A stretch of 64,000 nt of DNA, from the NCBI GenBank assembly GCA_031763025.1, contig JASSKH010000041.1, forward strand, positions 1,302,001 through 1,366,000. The letters are read 5' to 3'. This stretch comes from Macrocystis pyrifera. Lineage: Eukaryota; Sar; Phaeophyceae; Laminariales; Laminariaceae. Within the stretch, counting starts at the first letter, position 1. The number at the start of each line of letters is the position of its first letter. Shown in pieces: positions 49,201 through 58,700 of the stretch. The position numbers and the translations under genes are program-made. Below the pieces are notes generated by a model. It searched no databases. It had not been told where the DNA came from and was given only the letters and a program-made list of their open reading frames with translations.

Positions 49201-52200
49201 CGAACGAACGAGCATTGGACAGCAGCAGTAGGAAAGGGGTTGCCGAATGAAACGCCGACAGCATTTTACTGCATCAGTCCGCCGTCAGCTATTCACACTT
49301 GCGACGTTTTTTACTCGTCGAAAACCATGGCATGCAGTCGATGTATACACAGATTCACGAAACAGAGACCGTGAAATTACCCTTATACCCCCCCTCGCAT
49401 ACCCCTCCTTTTGGTCTAGAGTATGTTCGCCCCATTGTGAGATGGTGCAGTCGTTTCCTTTCTACGCTTGTGTTTCGATTTAGCCTCGAGTTCACGTCTT
49501 CAGCCTGTCATTTTTCTCGCTCCTACGACACCCAACGTAAACATGTTTCGGTAGCGTGTTGTTATAATGATTACCCTTGGCTGGGTAATCGATCGGTATT
49601 TTACCCCTACAGCCCGGTAGGTAACACCTTCACACATTTGACGTCGTCGAGGACACGGATTCAAATCTCACGTGGAACGTTTTTTTTTTTAGAAGCGCTT
49701 GCGCGTGCGTCTCTGAGCGCGTATATCTCCCTGGTTCTTGTTGTAACATCGCGTCGTGGGTTAGTTCGTATGTAGTTTGGGATCCATGAGGCCTCGTGCT
49801 ACGACCAGCCGGAGACTCTCACCCAGGGCTACTACTCCCGCGTTTATTGTCTGGGATCAACGCGGCACCTCGTCGCAGAGAGCAGATACTGTTGTAACAT
49901 CGCGTCGTAGGTTAATTCGTCTATAGTTTGGGATCCATGAGGCCTTTCTGCTGCGGCATGAGATCACATCCATACTTGTTGGCCATTCTCTTGTCTCATG
50001 TCGTCGCTCGTTTGACTCGTATCCTTTCTGCGGATTCCTTCTCTTCCTTGTTGTCCCCAAACTTCTAGCCTAGCTGATCGGGGGTTCTGCTACCGTTGGT
50101 TGTCCCGTGGGAACGTCGTGTACGTTTTTCGAAACTCCTCCGACAGTGATAAGGCGCTTAGATATGCGATTGCGGTGTGAGGCATTTGGTACATCGTCTA
50201 CCTGGTAGTCGCTACGCAGCCTTTCGCGGCGTGTCCCCATGCGGTTCTTGCGGAACTAACATATGCTCACGTCGTGCTTGAGGGGCGATAAACGCGGAGC
50301 TTTTATGTGGTTAGTCTCCCAAAACTACAGCATCTTCTCCCACACACCGCAGCGCGCAACCCACCGTGGTTACCGTACGCTTTCGCCTGGCGAAATACGC
50401 AAAACTCTGCCACAGTCAGCATGTTCTCTACGTTTCGGTTGGTCCTCGCCCCTCCCACCCCATTCGTTCCTCGAGTATTTAAACGAAGCGGGTGGGTCAG
50501 CGTACGGTCGTACCAGGTAAACGGTATGAGGACCAACGCCCCAACTGGTACGTAACTGGACCAAGTCCGGCGGGAAGGCCTCATAGCTTCGGTTTTTGTT
50601 AGTGGGTGAGCTCGCGCAAGTCCCACACTACCCGGGAGAGATGACTCTCCCGGGTGCCTATCTCCACCGCACCTGCTCCTCTCGGGGGTCAGGTCGGGTC
50701 AACGTGCCCAAACTCCAGGGGTAACAACAGCCTGTTCTGATGTTTCAACGGGGGCTATGGGCTAAATTGACACACGACAAGAAATTGGAACGTGGAAGTG
50801 TGGTGAGCTTAAGCTTTATTTTTACCAATCCACGGGAGGATTAACCAAAAAAAAAGGAAGACGGTACCGGCGCCCCAAATATCCCGCCCTTCTGAGGGGA
50901 GGAGAGTGTTACAAGGATCATCCTACGGGGCTGGGTAATCGATCGATATTTGACCCTTATAGCTCAGTAGGTAACACCTTTACAGTGTGTTATGGTATGT
51001 CCTCTCCCCTCCCCCCCGTTACGGGGTACGTTGTTTTGTGGTTGCAAGTGTCCCCCTTCATCATTCGTGGAAGGCATGGTCGTCTGCCTGGATGGCGATT
51101 CCCCCGATCTTTCGTTCGGAAGACGTTCGGCAAGCAAGCAACTAGCGACAAATGACAAAACAACATCCAAGCAACCCGTCCAGCACCTTGTGCCATACTG
51201 GTACATGGTACGGTACTTACTGCCTTTGAGGTCCCTGCTTTCAGGTCCCTGCTGGACTGACAAATGAGTTGATCTGCTTTCTCTCCTTATTCCGTTTCGA
51301 CATCGACTAAATGCACCAAGACAACGCCGCTCCAAGAGTGGATGAATCTGCAAATCTATCGTACGCGACAAGTTCACTTTTTCTTGACCGCGGCCGTGGT
51401 TGCTTTATCCAACGGGTAGAGCGGGCCTAAGCCCTGCCAATTAGTATACAAAACCGACGCCAAAAGTGCACGCCAAACTGGCGCCCATGACACAGCTTTT
51501 GGGTTAGTTTATTTGCTATACACGCACCAATTGACGCCCAGGACATCGTTAGCTCTGGTTGGTTGTACCTGCTCGATCTTCATTGGCTCCGGAACTTTTC
51601 TGGGGTTCGGCTTCGTGAGATTGAAGGGCCGAGGCACCGTCAAAGGCTTCTCTTCCACCTCCGCTAGGCCCATCTTCGCCTTCGACTCCTCGCAGGCCTG
51701 ATGCACCACGCATACACGGAGGAGGCATGTTTGGGGGGTATCATTCATAGACTAAGGACAGGTAGTGTTGTTCACAATGTGTTGGTTATATGCTGTAGCT
51801 CTACCGACAAATCTGCAGAAGTCACGTAACAATGTGACCTGGTAGGTCAAGTGTTGCTTATCTTTTTGTTGATTATATTGTGCTACCCACTGACCTACAG
51901 AGTCATGTGGCTATATACTCATTTGTTTCTCTCCCAACTATTATCTTCGTCCCTTTTGTCTCTCTCCCTCCCCTATTAACAGTCGTAGCTCAGATCCGGG
52001 GTCACGTAGCAGTCTCTCGTCCCCCCTCCCCATTGTGGTTCGTGCCTTGCTTTTTTTGTATCTCGAGTCGAATTTTGCCCACCACCCACGCTGTGCGCCC
52101 TCAGCAGTTGATTATTTTTGTTTTAAAATCTCACCACAGTGGGATTTGAACTCGAAGACCAACCTTAGTGGCATTCGAGGGTAACCACTAGACCACCGGG

Positions 52201-55181
52201 GCGACCGGCTATGTAGGTCAGTGGGTAGGTGATATCAGAACCAATAGACAAGTACGCCAGTAGTAACCGATGTCAGCGCTCCTCAAGTGTGTCAGTGTTC
52301 TAGGATAGAAGGAAAATACGAGACAATAAACTGTGACAGACAAGGAAGATGGAAATAACAGGGGATCAACCGGTCGAGCTACGTTTCCGTTCTTTGCGAC
52401 CCACAACGAGAGTCCTTCGAATTCGCCCTTAATAGTCTCGGGAAGTGCATTGCCGCCTACCAGGTATGTATACTGTACCAGAAGGAGGACATCGGAGTGG
52501 AGGAGAGCAAAACTAGATAACCTCTTCTCGTCGCCTACGAAGGCCAACGACGCCGTGGATCGAGAAGAGTTCTGGAAATAAACAAAAACAAAGCTACAGC
52601 TGTGCAACATGTTAATGTACTCACGCGCAGCAGTTGGTGGCCAACGATTTGCCTCTTGAGGGATATATATATATATATATATATGTGATGTACCGGTGGC
52701 ATGGGTGCGTGCGTGTCGCTCAGACAAAAGAAAACGTTGCCACACTAAAGACGCTACTACTGTGTAGACCCGCCAAAAAGAAAATGCGCAATATGAACAA
52801 AATGCTCACTTTTTGGAGAACGCTAAGAAAATTGGGTTAAGAAAAACGGTTCAGTGGTGAACTCTACACTAAAGCCTATATAACAGCCTATGCTCAAGGT
52901 TGTTTGAAGATGGCGACCCAAGAAGAACCTCAGGCTTCCCCAGATTAGGTGTTTCTTGTCGGCGGGCCCATACCGTACTGTTTATTGTCACACAAACTAC
53001 AGTAAGTAAAGTACTGTACTGTAATTAATCATTTCGTGCAGCACCTTGGACAGACTGAACGCCTTGACAGCCAGCCTCTCGATGTACTCCTTGATGGTCC
53101 CGCTTGCCCGGCGCAGCCCTCCGATCATAACATCGTTGATGTATTTCAGATCGAATACGGTCAGCCAATCTTGGGTCAGCTGCCCCTGCCAATGTTTATA
53201 AGGCGGTTTTCACGGGAACAGCGTACGACAAAACAGATTGTAATTACAGGGACCCACACGCGAAAACAAAAAACAAGGCTGGGAGAACTATGTAAACCCT
53301 GCTACACCCACGCGCCCCTATGCCCGTGCAGCGGGAGACGCGATCGAATGTACACGACTTTTCTCCTCCTGTTGTACTCAGCAATTCACCTACAGTACGT
53401 CGGTGGGAAACCGTGACGGCGAGTACTCCATCGGTCACAACGAAAAAACAGATTGCATCTTCTTCCAATTGGCGACATATTGTTTCGCTCTTCCTCTTGC
53501 TGCGTAGCGAGCCGGCTCCGCGTGCTTGTTTGTGGCGGATTCTTCATAACTGTAATCCAACATCACTTTGATCCATCCGTCACTCACGAGCGTATCACGA
53601 GCCAGTACAGTACTCCTGATCAGATCACACCTCGACACGCTGCCAGTCAAAGAGGTACTATCTTGCAGTGTGCAGTAGTTTTAAATGATAACGGGATTCA
53701 CACGCATAAAATACGGTAGGCTCAAAGATAACTCTTAAGACTTGTTTTCCATAGCATGGCCGCCACCGCGTGCTTGTGGCGAATAAGTGTTTACGATAAC
53801 GAGCGAAGTATACGCATGATCACGCATATCATGTATACCTCGACACGCTGCCAGTCAACGAGGTAGTTGAGGAGCTGCGCCATCTTGGTCGGGTCTTCCG
53901 GACTGGTGAGACGCCTGAACTCGGCGAAGGTGAGGTCGTCAAGACGGAAGAGGAGCAGGTACCCGAGGACCACGTACAGAGTGAAGTCGCTGCGCAAGAC
54001 ACTGCCGGCCATGTCGTTGTAGTAGTGCTTTAGAAACACGCGTAGCGCATCCTTGTAGCGCACGCAGCCGTACAAGACCTAGCAGGGGCGGATCAGTGTT
54101 ACAGGGTAATACACAGCCAAGTGTATGATCAACTGGGACGAGTCCACCTCTGGAGTGTTTGTACGCATATCAAGTACCATGCAACATCGAGCAACCCTTT
54201 CGTACGTACCGACAGTAGCATTGCACTCCAATTTCAAGTGCTTTGTCCTCACGATGAGAGCCCAGTCGTAAAAGGGTTACAACCCTTTTAGGACTGCAGT
54301 TCCGTTTTGGTGACAAATTACTTATAATTTGACTGGTCTGTCCCCAAAGCTAGAGGGGGTTTATATGGCGGTTCACTGCTAAAAAATGCGCAGACTCTGA
54401 TTCAAGTACTGCTTCAAGTTTATCCCCAAACCTTGGATGTAGTGCAACTACTTTTTACGATGAGGGTTGGTTTCAAGGAAGGTACCAGGTGTATACTGAA
54501 AAGTACTGTCTGGACAGTACGGATACAAGTATCGAATCTCTGTTGCTGCAAAACAGTAGTAGGCAGCCAGCTACGTGTACTGTACCCTTTGACTTTGATG
54601 TCGGGTGCGTGGCGACACTATTATTTCCACGTACTGTATTCCGGGATCGACCGTTTTGACGGACTACTACTACACCAGTTGTGACTCCGTAACTACAGAG
54701 TATGTAATTACAATGCGTGCGGTAGTATGTATTCTTCATACCAGGTATTAATAGTCTATCCCCAGACTCATGATAACCAGCAGCAGTGGTCCAGGACTAC
54801 GATAAACAAATACACACATATACGTACATGTCATACTTGTACGCTGTTGTGCGGTACCTGGTACCTGGCAGCTGGCAACTGCCGTGCAACAGCTCAACTA
54901 TAAACGATTATTTTGCACCATCTGGTACATGGCATTTGCTGCGTGAAATGGCTTACGAAATACCAGTGGGGATGTTCGTGGTTTATCAGGCGGCTTGTAC
55001 GTGTTCTGCCGTACACACATACCTGCTTCAGGAATACCGAATCCGAGCTGTCCGCATTGACTGCTTCGACGGTGTCGTCGGCATACGAATCTACCGTCTG
55101 GGTCGCCGGATTAAAGCCCTTGACCAGGTCTATCGCCCTATCGATCAGGCTCGAAGGCTTCACACCTCGCCCGGCCGTCAT
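27721..55181 (-). CDS. CFAP99: Cilia- and flagella-associated protein 99 (CFAP99), about 868 aa in 18 exons
   Basis: Exons in transcript order: 55181-55023, 54078-53839, 53185-53045, 51697-51569, 48734-48543, 48272-48108, 47388-~47215, 46551-46468, 45513-45415, 43502-43384, 42728-42647, 41316-41123, 38201-38072, 36530-36465, 31496-31372, 30831-30756, 28628-28503, 28026-27721. All junctions are GT-AG and phase-consistent; the lengths sum to 2607 nt (868 codons plus stop). The N-terminal ~180 residues are a helical domain (YGCVRYKDALRVFLKHYYND, SPEDPTKM). Next comes the family hallmark TVPRPFNLTKPNPRKVPEP, then RLNAAAILREDALLKRK, and a long coiled coil with GLGLLNEMSLVETKARLE, which resembles vertebrate CFAP99. 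CFAP99 is a conserved axoneme-associated protein of poorly known function. The 3' end of exon 47388-47215 is the weakest boundary. The gene is 27.5 kb long although under 10% is coding; its introns carry most of the mobile elements here. Confidence 0.85.
28963..29065. mobile_element. Palindromic TA-target MITE, type copy
   Basis: A 103-bp element between TA dinucleotides. The ends are inverted repeats of CGGGGGACCATAGTAAATAG plus GACC, and the middle is AT-rich (TTAGTAAAAATAGG). The family has about 17 copies here. TA duplication and length fit a Tc1/mariner-type non-autonomous element; no coding capacity. Confidence 0.8.
30494..30588. repeat. 47-bp perfect-register tandem duplication
   Basis: TTGATCACTCCAGAAAAA and ACTCCCCA(G/C)ACAGAGCAAG occur twice in a row with two or three differences, in a CFAP99 intron. 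Confidence 0.8.
31845..32150 (-). repeat. Poly(C)-ended SINE-like element, partial
   Basis: A G-run near 31845, then the tail half of the element in reverse, stopping in the GGAAGTGGC region. Confidence 0.66.
32360..32500 (-). repeat. Second-subfamily 3' end with poly(G)
   Basis: G-runs at 32361-32400, then CGTATTCACTTGTTGCTTGC and GAGACGGAGCACCGTTCC. Confidence 0.58.
32909..33011. mobile_element. TA-target MITE copy in a CFAP99 intron
   Basis: Full length with TA on both sides. Confidence 0.76.
33519..34514. mobile_element. hAT-like GGGTC element, copy 2 (996 bp)
   Basis: Left end CAGCACTTTTCGCGGG, right end ...AAAAAACCCTG; 8-bp flanks GTAATAAC (33511-33518) and GTAATGAC (34515-34522) agree at 7 of 8. 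The unique core near 33.9-34.1 kb matches that of copy 1 in the opposite orientation. It lies in a CFAP99 intron. Confidence 0.78.
34722..35252 (+). mobile_element. Poly(C)-ended SINE-like element, full copy (tandem 1)
   Basis: Complete from TATATGGGTTGGGTTGGCG to GAGTACACC plus a C-run. It is preceded by another C-run at 34698-34712 and followed head-to-tail by a second copy. Confidence 0.78.
35275..35812 (+). mobile_element. Poly(C)-ended SINE-like element, full copy (tandem 2)
   Basis: Very similar to the copy immediately upstream; the junction is C-run, CTCTCTACAGG, TATATATAGG. It ends GAGTATACCCCCCCTCCC. Confidence 0.78.
36008..36165 (+). repeat. Hybrid of the two poly(C)-ended subfamilies
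   Basis: Begins as the second subfamily (GGTGCTCCGTCTCGAAAGG, AGCAACCCCGACG) and switches to the first (GCTCCGTCCCAGCATTGTAG) before GAGTACGCCCCCCC. Confidence 0.6.
36995..37120 (+). repeat. Dispersed repeat E, fragment
   Basis: GACCAAGGCCCCAG, CCGAGTCCGGCGGGCAGGCC and GGTGAGCTCGCGCAAGTCCC match copy 2. Confidence 0.52.
37335..37440. mobile_element. TA-target MITE copy in a CFAP99 intron
   Basis: Full length; 0.4 kb from the next copy at 37828. Confidence 0.75.
37828..37931. mobile_element. TA-target MITE copy in a CFAP99 intron
   Basis: Left end TTGCGGAGGACC (one G for A change in the flank), right end intact. Confidence 0.73.
38534..39160 (-). mobile_element. Poly(C)-ended SINE-like element with extreme homopolymers
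   Basis: A full copy in reverse. On this strand it begins with 88 uninterrupted G (38534-38621), and its internal T-run appears as 40 A (39031-39070). Confidence 0.8.
39360..39470. mobile_element. TA-target MITE copy with a TACCATGGTA insert
   Basis: Eight extra bases split the left inverted repeat after AAATA, creating the palindrome TACCATGGTA at 39378-39387. Confidence 0.77.
39755..39975. mobile_element. hAT-like GGGTC element, copy 3, internally deleted
   Basis: Left end CAGGGATGTTCGGGTCAG, then a GGGTC/GGATC array and an inverted remnant ending near GACCCGCGAGCAG. The core is missing and the right end is uncertain. Confidence 0.6.
40110..40285. repeat. GCA and GAA microsatellite
   Basis: (GCA)n, (GAA)13 or so, then (GCA)n again; one strand would read poly-Ala/Ser but no exon signals are convincing. 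Confidence 0.88.
40890..41052 (+). repeat. Two consecutive 3' ends of the poly(C)-ended family
   Basis: Ends at about 40948 and 41052, each in a C-run, with a short internal duplication of GCGAGGGTCTATG. Confidence 0.58.
41311..41580. repeat. CFAP99: Partial duplication of a CFAP99 exon boundary
   Basis: GACCTTCCCATTGACGACGT with ACGAGTAGCGT and GTGTTTGTGTG (41314-41440) is repeated as GACCTTTTCATTGACGACGT with the same followers (41467-41560). The copied part includes the splice acceptor of exon 41316-41123 but almost none of the exon. Confidence 0.7.
41559..41870 (-). repeat. Poly(C)-ended SINE-like element, partial; two ends in a row
   Basis: Two successive 3' ends (41561-41655 and 41660 onward), the first with 22 G; the head part is missing. 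Confidence 0.66.
43205..43305 (+). repeat. Poly(C)-ended family, 3' end only
   Basis: GGCATTATAGAGATGCGACG to CATGCATGATATCCCCCC, embedded in 250 bp of C-rich DNA. Confidence 0.55.
43725..44270 (-). mobile_element. Poly(C)-ended SINE-like element, full copy
   Basis: Reverse copy from a G-run/TACTC at 43731 to CCAACCCAACC near 44232, somewhat diverged. It lies in a CFAP99 intron. Confidence 0.74.
45134..45360. mobile_element. hAT-like GGGTC element, copy 4, internally deleted
   Basis: Left end CAGCACTTTTCACGG as in copy 2, followed by GGGTC arrays meeting CCCGACCCG arrays without the unique core; the right end is eroded. It lies between two CFAP99 exons, ending about 55 bp below exon 45415-45513. 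Confidence 0.62.
46308..46352. repeat. AACA/ACA microsatellite
   Basis: Imperfect AACAACA run. Confidence 0.85.
48757..49085. repeat. GGGA tetranucleotide array (~330 bp)
   Basis: GGGA/GGAG repeats begin just upstream of the CFAP99 exon 48734-48543 acceptor. On the CFAP99 strand this is a 330-bp CCCT pyrimidine tract, which may act as an oversized polypyrimidine tract. Confidence 0.85.
49598..49690 (+). repeat. tRNA-like SINE head with pol III-type boxes
   Basis: An A-box-like CAGCCCGGTAGGTAACACC is followed 35 bp later by a B-box-like GGATTCAAATCTC and then ten T. It does not fold as a proper tRNA. A sister copy at 50925-50990 has a better A box (TAGCTCAGTAGG). Confidence 0.42.
49739..50124 (+). 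repeat. Composite repeat F with 57-bp direct repeats, copy 1
   Basis: TGTTGTAACATCGCGTCGT starts a ~57-bp unit at 49739 and again at 49890. The block continues to GGGAACGTCGTG near 50124. It could be a shrunken LTR-type element, but the units are shorter than any LTR I can delimit. Confidence 0.55.
50525..50870 (+). repeat. Dispersed repeat E, copy 2 (uninterrupted)
   Basis: Same landmarks as 23899-24121 with ~75 extra bp in the middle. It continues through GTGGTGAGCTTAAGC without an LTR, giving a related empty site. Confidence 0.62.
50925..50990 (+). repeat. tRNA-like SINE head, truncated
   Basis: GGCTGGGTAATCGATCGATA and TTATAGCTCAGTAGGTAACA match the copy at 49598; the B box is absent. 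Confidence 0.4.
51883..52228 (-). mobile_element. 346-bp element with perfect 17-bp inverted ends enclosing a tRNA-Glu-like relic
   Basis: CTACCCACTGACCTACA at 51883-51899 is inverted exactly at 52212-52228; GTG flanks both ends (possible 3-bp target duplication). On the minus strand, just inside the right end, GGTGGTCTAGTGGTTA and GAGTTCAAATCCC are A- and B-box-like. They resemble tRNA-Glu, but the T-stem does not pair. Confidence 0.55.
52479..52571 (-). CDS. CFAP99: Possible extra CFAP99 exon (31 codons)
   Basis: Between the third and fourth confident exons, a stretch preceded by TTTCCAG and followed by GTACAG is open in the right phase (0/0) and 93 nt long. It would add a serine-rich linker beginning NSSRSTASLAFVGDEKR just before the TVPRPF hallmark. 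It has no recognisable family motif, so it may be an optional exon or plain intron. Confidence 0.35.
52766..52982 (+). mobile_element. ~215-bp inverted-repeat element, copy 2
   Basis: Close match to 7100-7316 over the middle; right end GGCGGGCCCATACCGTA. It lies in a CFAP99 intron. Confidence 0.6.
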
Positions 55182-55614
55182 GTCCTCTCCTGGGAAGCGC
55201 AGCGGTTCTCTCCTCCTGTGGGCAGCGAGGAAGTAGCCGACGACAAGAAAAAGCTGAAAAAGCTGTTCAAAAAAACGTTTCGGAGTTCCACAAATTAGGC
55301 GTTTTTACGTGGTCTCGCCTTGGATCCTGCCTGGTGGAAAAGATACGGCAGTCAACTGCCAGCTGCAAAAGCGGAAGTAGATTGTCCGCCGCTCCTGGCA
55401 TCTAGGAGGGGTGCGGGAACTTATCGTGCGCTGCTGCCGGATAAGAGGGGTGGGCGTTGCCACCCGAGGGTGGCACCGTTTCCTCCCCGATGTCATGTCA
55501 CCGAACCGCAACAACATTGTTTGCAATCGCCGTTTTTCGAGGAGACGAGTCTCTATCGTCATGAAGCGCATGCCACGACTCTCAAGAAGAAGAGCCGATT
55601 GATGATAACATACG
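55182..55614. promoter_or_regulatory. Divergent intergenic region, possible shared promoter
   Basis: CFAP99 starts at 55181 going left and the membrane-protein ORF starts at 55615 going right, leaving 433 bp. The stretch has none of the repeat families that fill the rest of the window. No TATA box is obvious. The 5' UTRs and possible non-coding first exons are unknown, so a shared promoter is inferred from position only. Confidence 0.4.
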
Positions 55615-55675
55615 ATGCTGATCGCGGTGATGCTGCTGTTGCGAATAGGGTGTATGGCGATTGCAGCAGCCGAGA

Positions 55676-55721
<46 letters not shown>

Positions 55722-58700
55722 TGGTAGGGGCGCTTTCTCGGCCACCTCGTCACATGATGGGCTTTTACCGGACAGCGGCAGCAGCAGTACGAGGCGCGGA
55801 GTACTAGTAGGAGAACTGGAGATTCCCGCACCATCATCATCACTACGTGCGTTGCAACATAACCACACGGACTTTTTTTTCGCCAACAACAATTGCTCTG
55901 ACATCTCTGTCAAGGCATTCGAAAATAACATACTGCCCCTCGGAAAGGGTGTAGCCAACATGCTGACATCCACGAAGCGGGCGGCGTGGTACGAAAAGAC
56001 CTTCACAAGCCTGGTCGTGGAGTACTGCGAGGAAGAGCTTCAGAGCGCACACAGCAGGTACGTCGCGAGGAACAACGCCACGGCAGCGAAAGACGAGTAC
56101 GGTACCTGTGTACAGGCGGCCGACGGCGACCAAGACCTGTACGCGGCCGGTCTACTGTGCGAACGAAATGCCAACTGCTACTGGGAAGAGCCCGAGGAGA
56201 GCCAGGCGCGAAGCCGGCGGTACACCGACGACGCGTATGCGGACGACGAGAGCGCTGCCCGCGAGTACATGCAGGGCCTGGTGTTGCGCTACGGGACGCT
56301 GGGGTTCTTGTTGGCGATTGCTATGTTCGTGGGCAGCGTTAAATTTGCGGTGTCAAGGTGAATGAGTATCTATATACCCTGGCATGAATACTCGTATTTG
56401 CAAAAAGGCAATACTTGCGTGAAATATACGAATGATCATACAGAACATACAGCACATACAAAACAAACAGAACATACGGCATACCGGTACGTGCAGTCGC
56501 GAAGACGGATGTACAATCTGATGCCTCTGGAGTCCACGGCGTGGGTCCGTCTTCATATAGTGGATAGAGTACTGACTGCCCCTTTCCCTCGAAGGTGGAC
56601 AATTCGTCGTTGTCACCCCATCCCAAGTCTGACCTTATCTGTTGCGGACTACACGACATGCACCCGCTGCTTACGCTCCCATATACCTGGTATACGTGTA
56701 TTCAAAAGGCAACGCCAAAGGCAAAGCTGATGCTTACGCGACCTAATCTGGATCGATCGTGTTTTGTATCGATCGTGCCGCCGCTGGCGCGCCCCCATGC
56801 TCAAGGGAAGGCGAACAAACCTTGCTCGCAACCTCATACGGATGATGTTTTGTCGTGATCGTATATACAATATGTAGGGCTGCGAGTTGTCGGACGATAA
56901 GTCACTGACTATTTTATACCAGATACTACTCGTTGTACTGTACCTGGTAGTTATTACCACTGTATCTGGCTACGCATACCTCGGCGCGTATCACCGTCAG
57001 AGGGGTCTTCAAAATCGTCCACGACGTTCCCACGGGACAACCAACGGTAGCAGAACCCCTAATCAACTAGGCTACAAGTTTGGGGACAATAAGGAATAGA
57101 AGGCACCCGCAAAAAGGATACGCATCAAAAGAGCGACGACATTGAGATAAAAGAAGGGTCAACAAGTATGGGTGTGATCTCATGCCGCAGCAGAGAGAGG
57201 CCTCATTGATCCCAAACTATATACGAATTAACGTACGACGCGATGTTACAACAGTAATCTGGACCAGAAAAGAGGGGACGCCAGCAGGGTGGATCCCTAG
57301 TCGGGAAAGCCTCCTTGTTGCATGGGGAGACAGTGATTGAGTATCACTCCGTGAGCGATATCGCAGCTCTACTACAGCACGACAAAGTAGAAAGAGGCTA
57401 GGAAAAAACAGACCATCCCGCCCGCCCATCGTTGGTAGCGAGGTGTACCGTCGACAACGACATCAGTTTTCTTAGAGTTTATTTTACCGGGGTACCTACT
57501 CTCTGCGATGAGGTGCCGCGTTGATTGCCAGACAACCAACGCGGGAGTAGTAACCCTCGGTGAGGGTCTCCGGCTGGTCACAGCAGGAGGCCTCATTGAT
57601 CCCAAACTATATACGAATTAACGTACGACGCGATGTTACAACAGTATACTCGTATAGGTATTGCAGTTTCTGCTGTACGTGCAGGTAGTTGCGCCCGGAA
57701 AATTATCGGAATTCTCCCTCTTCTCATCTGACCGGCGCGTTCGATCGCGACCAATCCAACAGCAGCAAGTAGCCGTGATGTCCACTGCCGATCCACAGCC
57801 CTATCATTTTTCGTGGTTTTCTTCTTTCCGCGTGCCTTTGAGTGATCGACGTTCAAGCTCATGCATGCTACTACTGCACACATTGTCAGACGGCAAGAAT
57901 AACAATGGTACCGGTAACAATGATACCACAACCTGCTTCCGTATTCGTGCATATTTAACAGAGGCATCTTCAACAAGTGTGTTTGTGACGGCGACCTGCA
58001 GAGAGACCGCACGGGATACACCACCACGGAGCAAAAGGCACCGGCGGTGATTTTCGTCGCCGGCTTCGTCGTCGTCGCGGCCGCGGGGTTTCTTGGCCTG
58101 CAGGGCAACAGCAACGTCACCACGGGGATAGACGCCATGTTAATCAGTGAGAGAGCGCTACACTACTGCAATACTACTGTTGTATACGAAATAGTATAAA
58201 GTAAGTGTTGTGAGTTTTAAACGCATTATTTTACGAGGGAGCATAGCAATCAGAACTCACGTTGTGCCGAAAAAAATCGGTATTTCCATGTGCTTACACA
58301 CCATATTCTAGCAGCTTCTGATTCGGTTCTGGTTACTATTAATATCAATACAGCAGTATAGCCCCACGAACAAGGAAGAGCCTGAAAATAGGCAGAAGAG
58401 GCTCATTTTTGGGCGGTCGCTAAGTAAGAAAGTTGGATCGATTAAAATGTGCCCAGCGGCGAGCGTTGCACAAATCCTATACGATAGTCTATGCTCAAAG
58501 TCAAACAAGGAGGATGCTGTTCACAGCAAGAACATAAGGCTTGCTCAGTTTAGGCGTTTCTATGTTCTTGTGGGGTCAAGCAGCCTCTCATCTCCTTCCC
58601 CCGTGACCCAGGCAAATCATCCAAATATATTTTTATGCAACCCATCCGGGGGAACTTAAAACCCACCGCATATTTCCGTACGTCAATTTACCGTTACACA

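Noticed and set aside
52130-52210. Functional tRNA-Glu gene on the minus strand
   Set aside because: A and B boxes are recognisable, but the T-stem and acceptor stem do not pair, so it is a tRNA-derived relic.
55305-56006. 233-codon minus-strand ORF
   Set aside because: It is the antisense shadow of the signal-peptide exon and of the AGC repeat.
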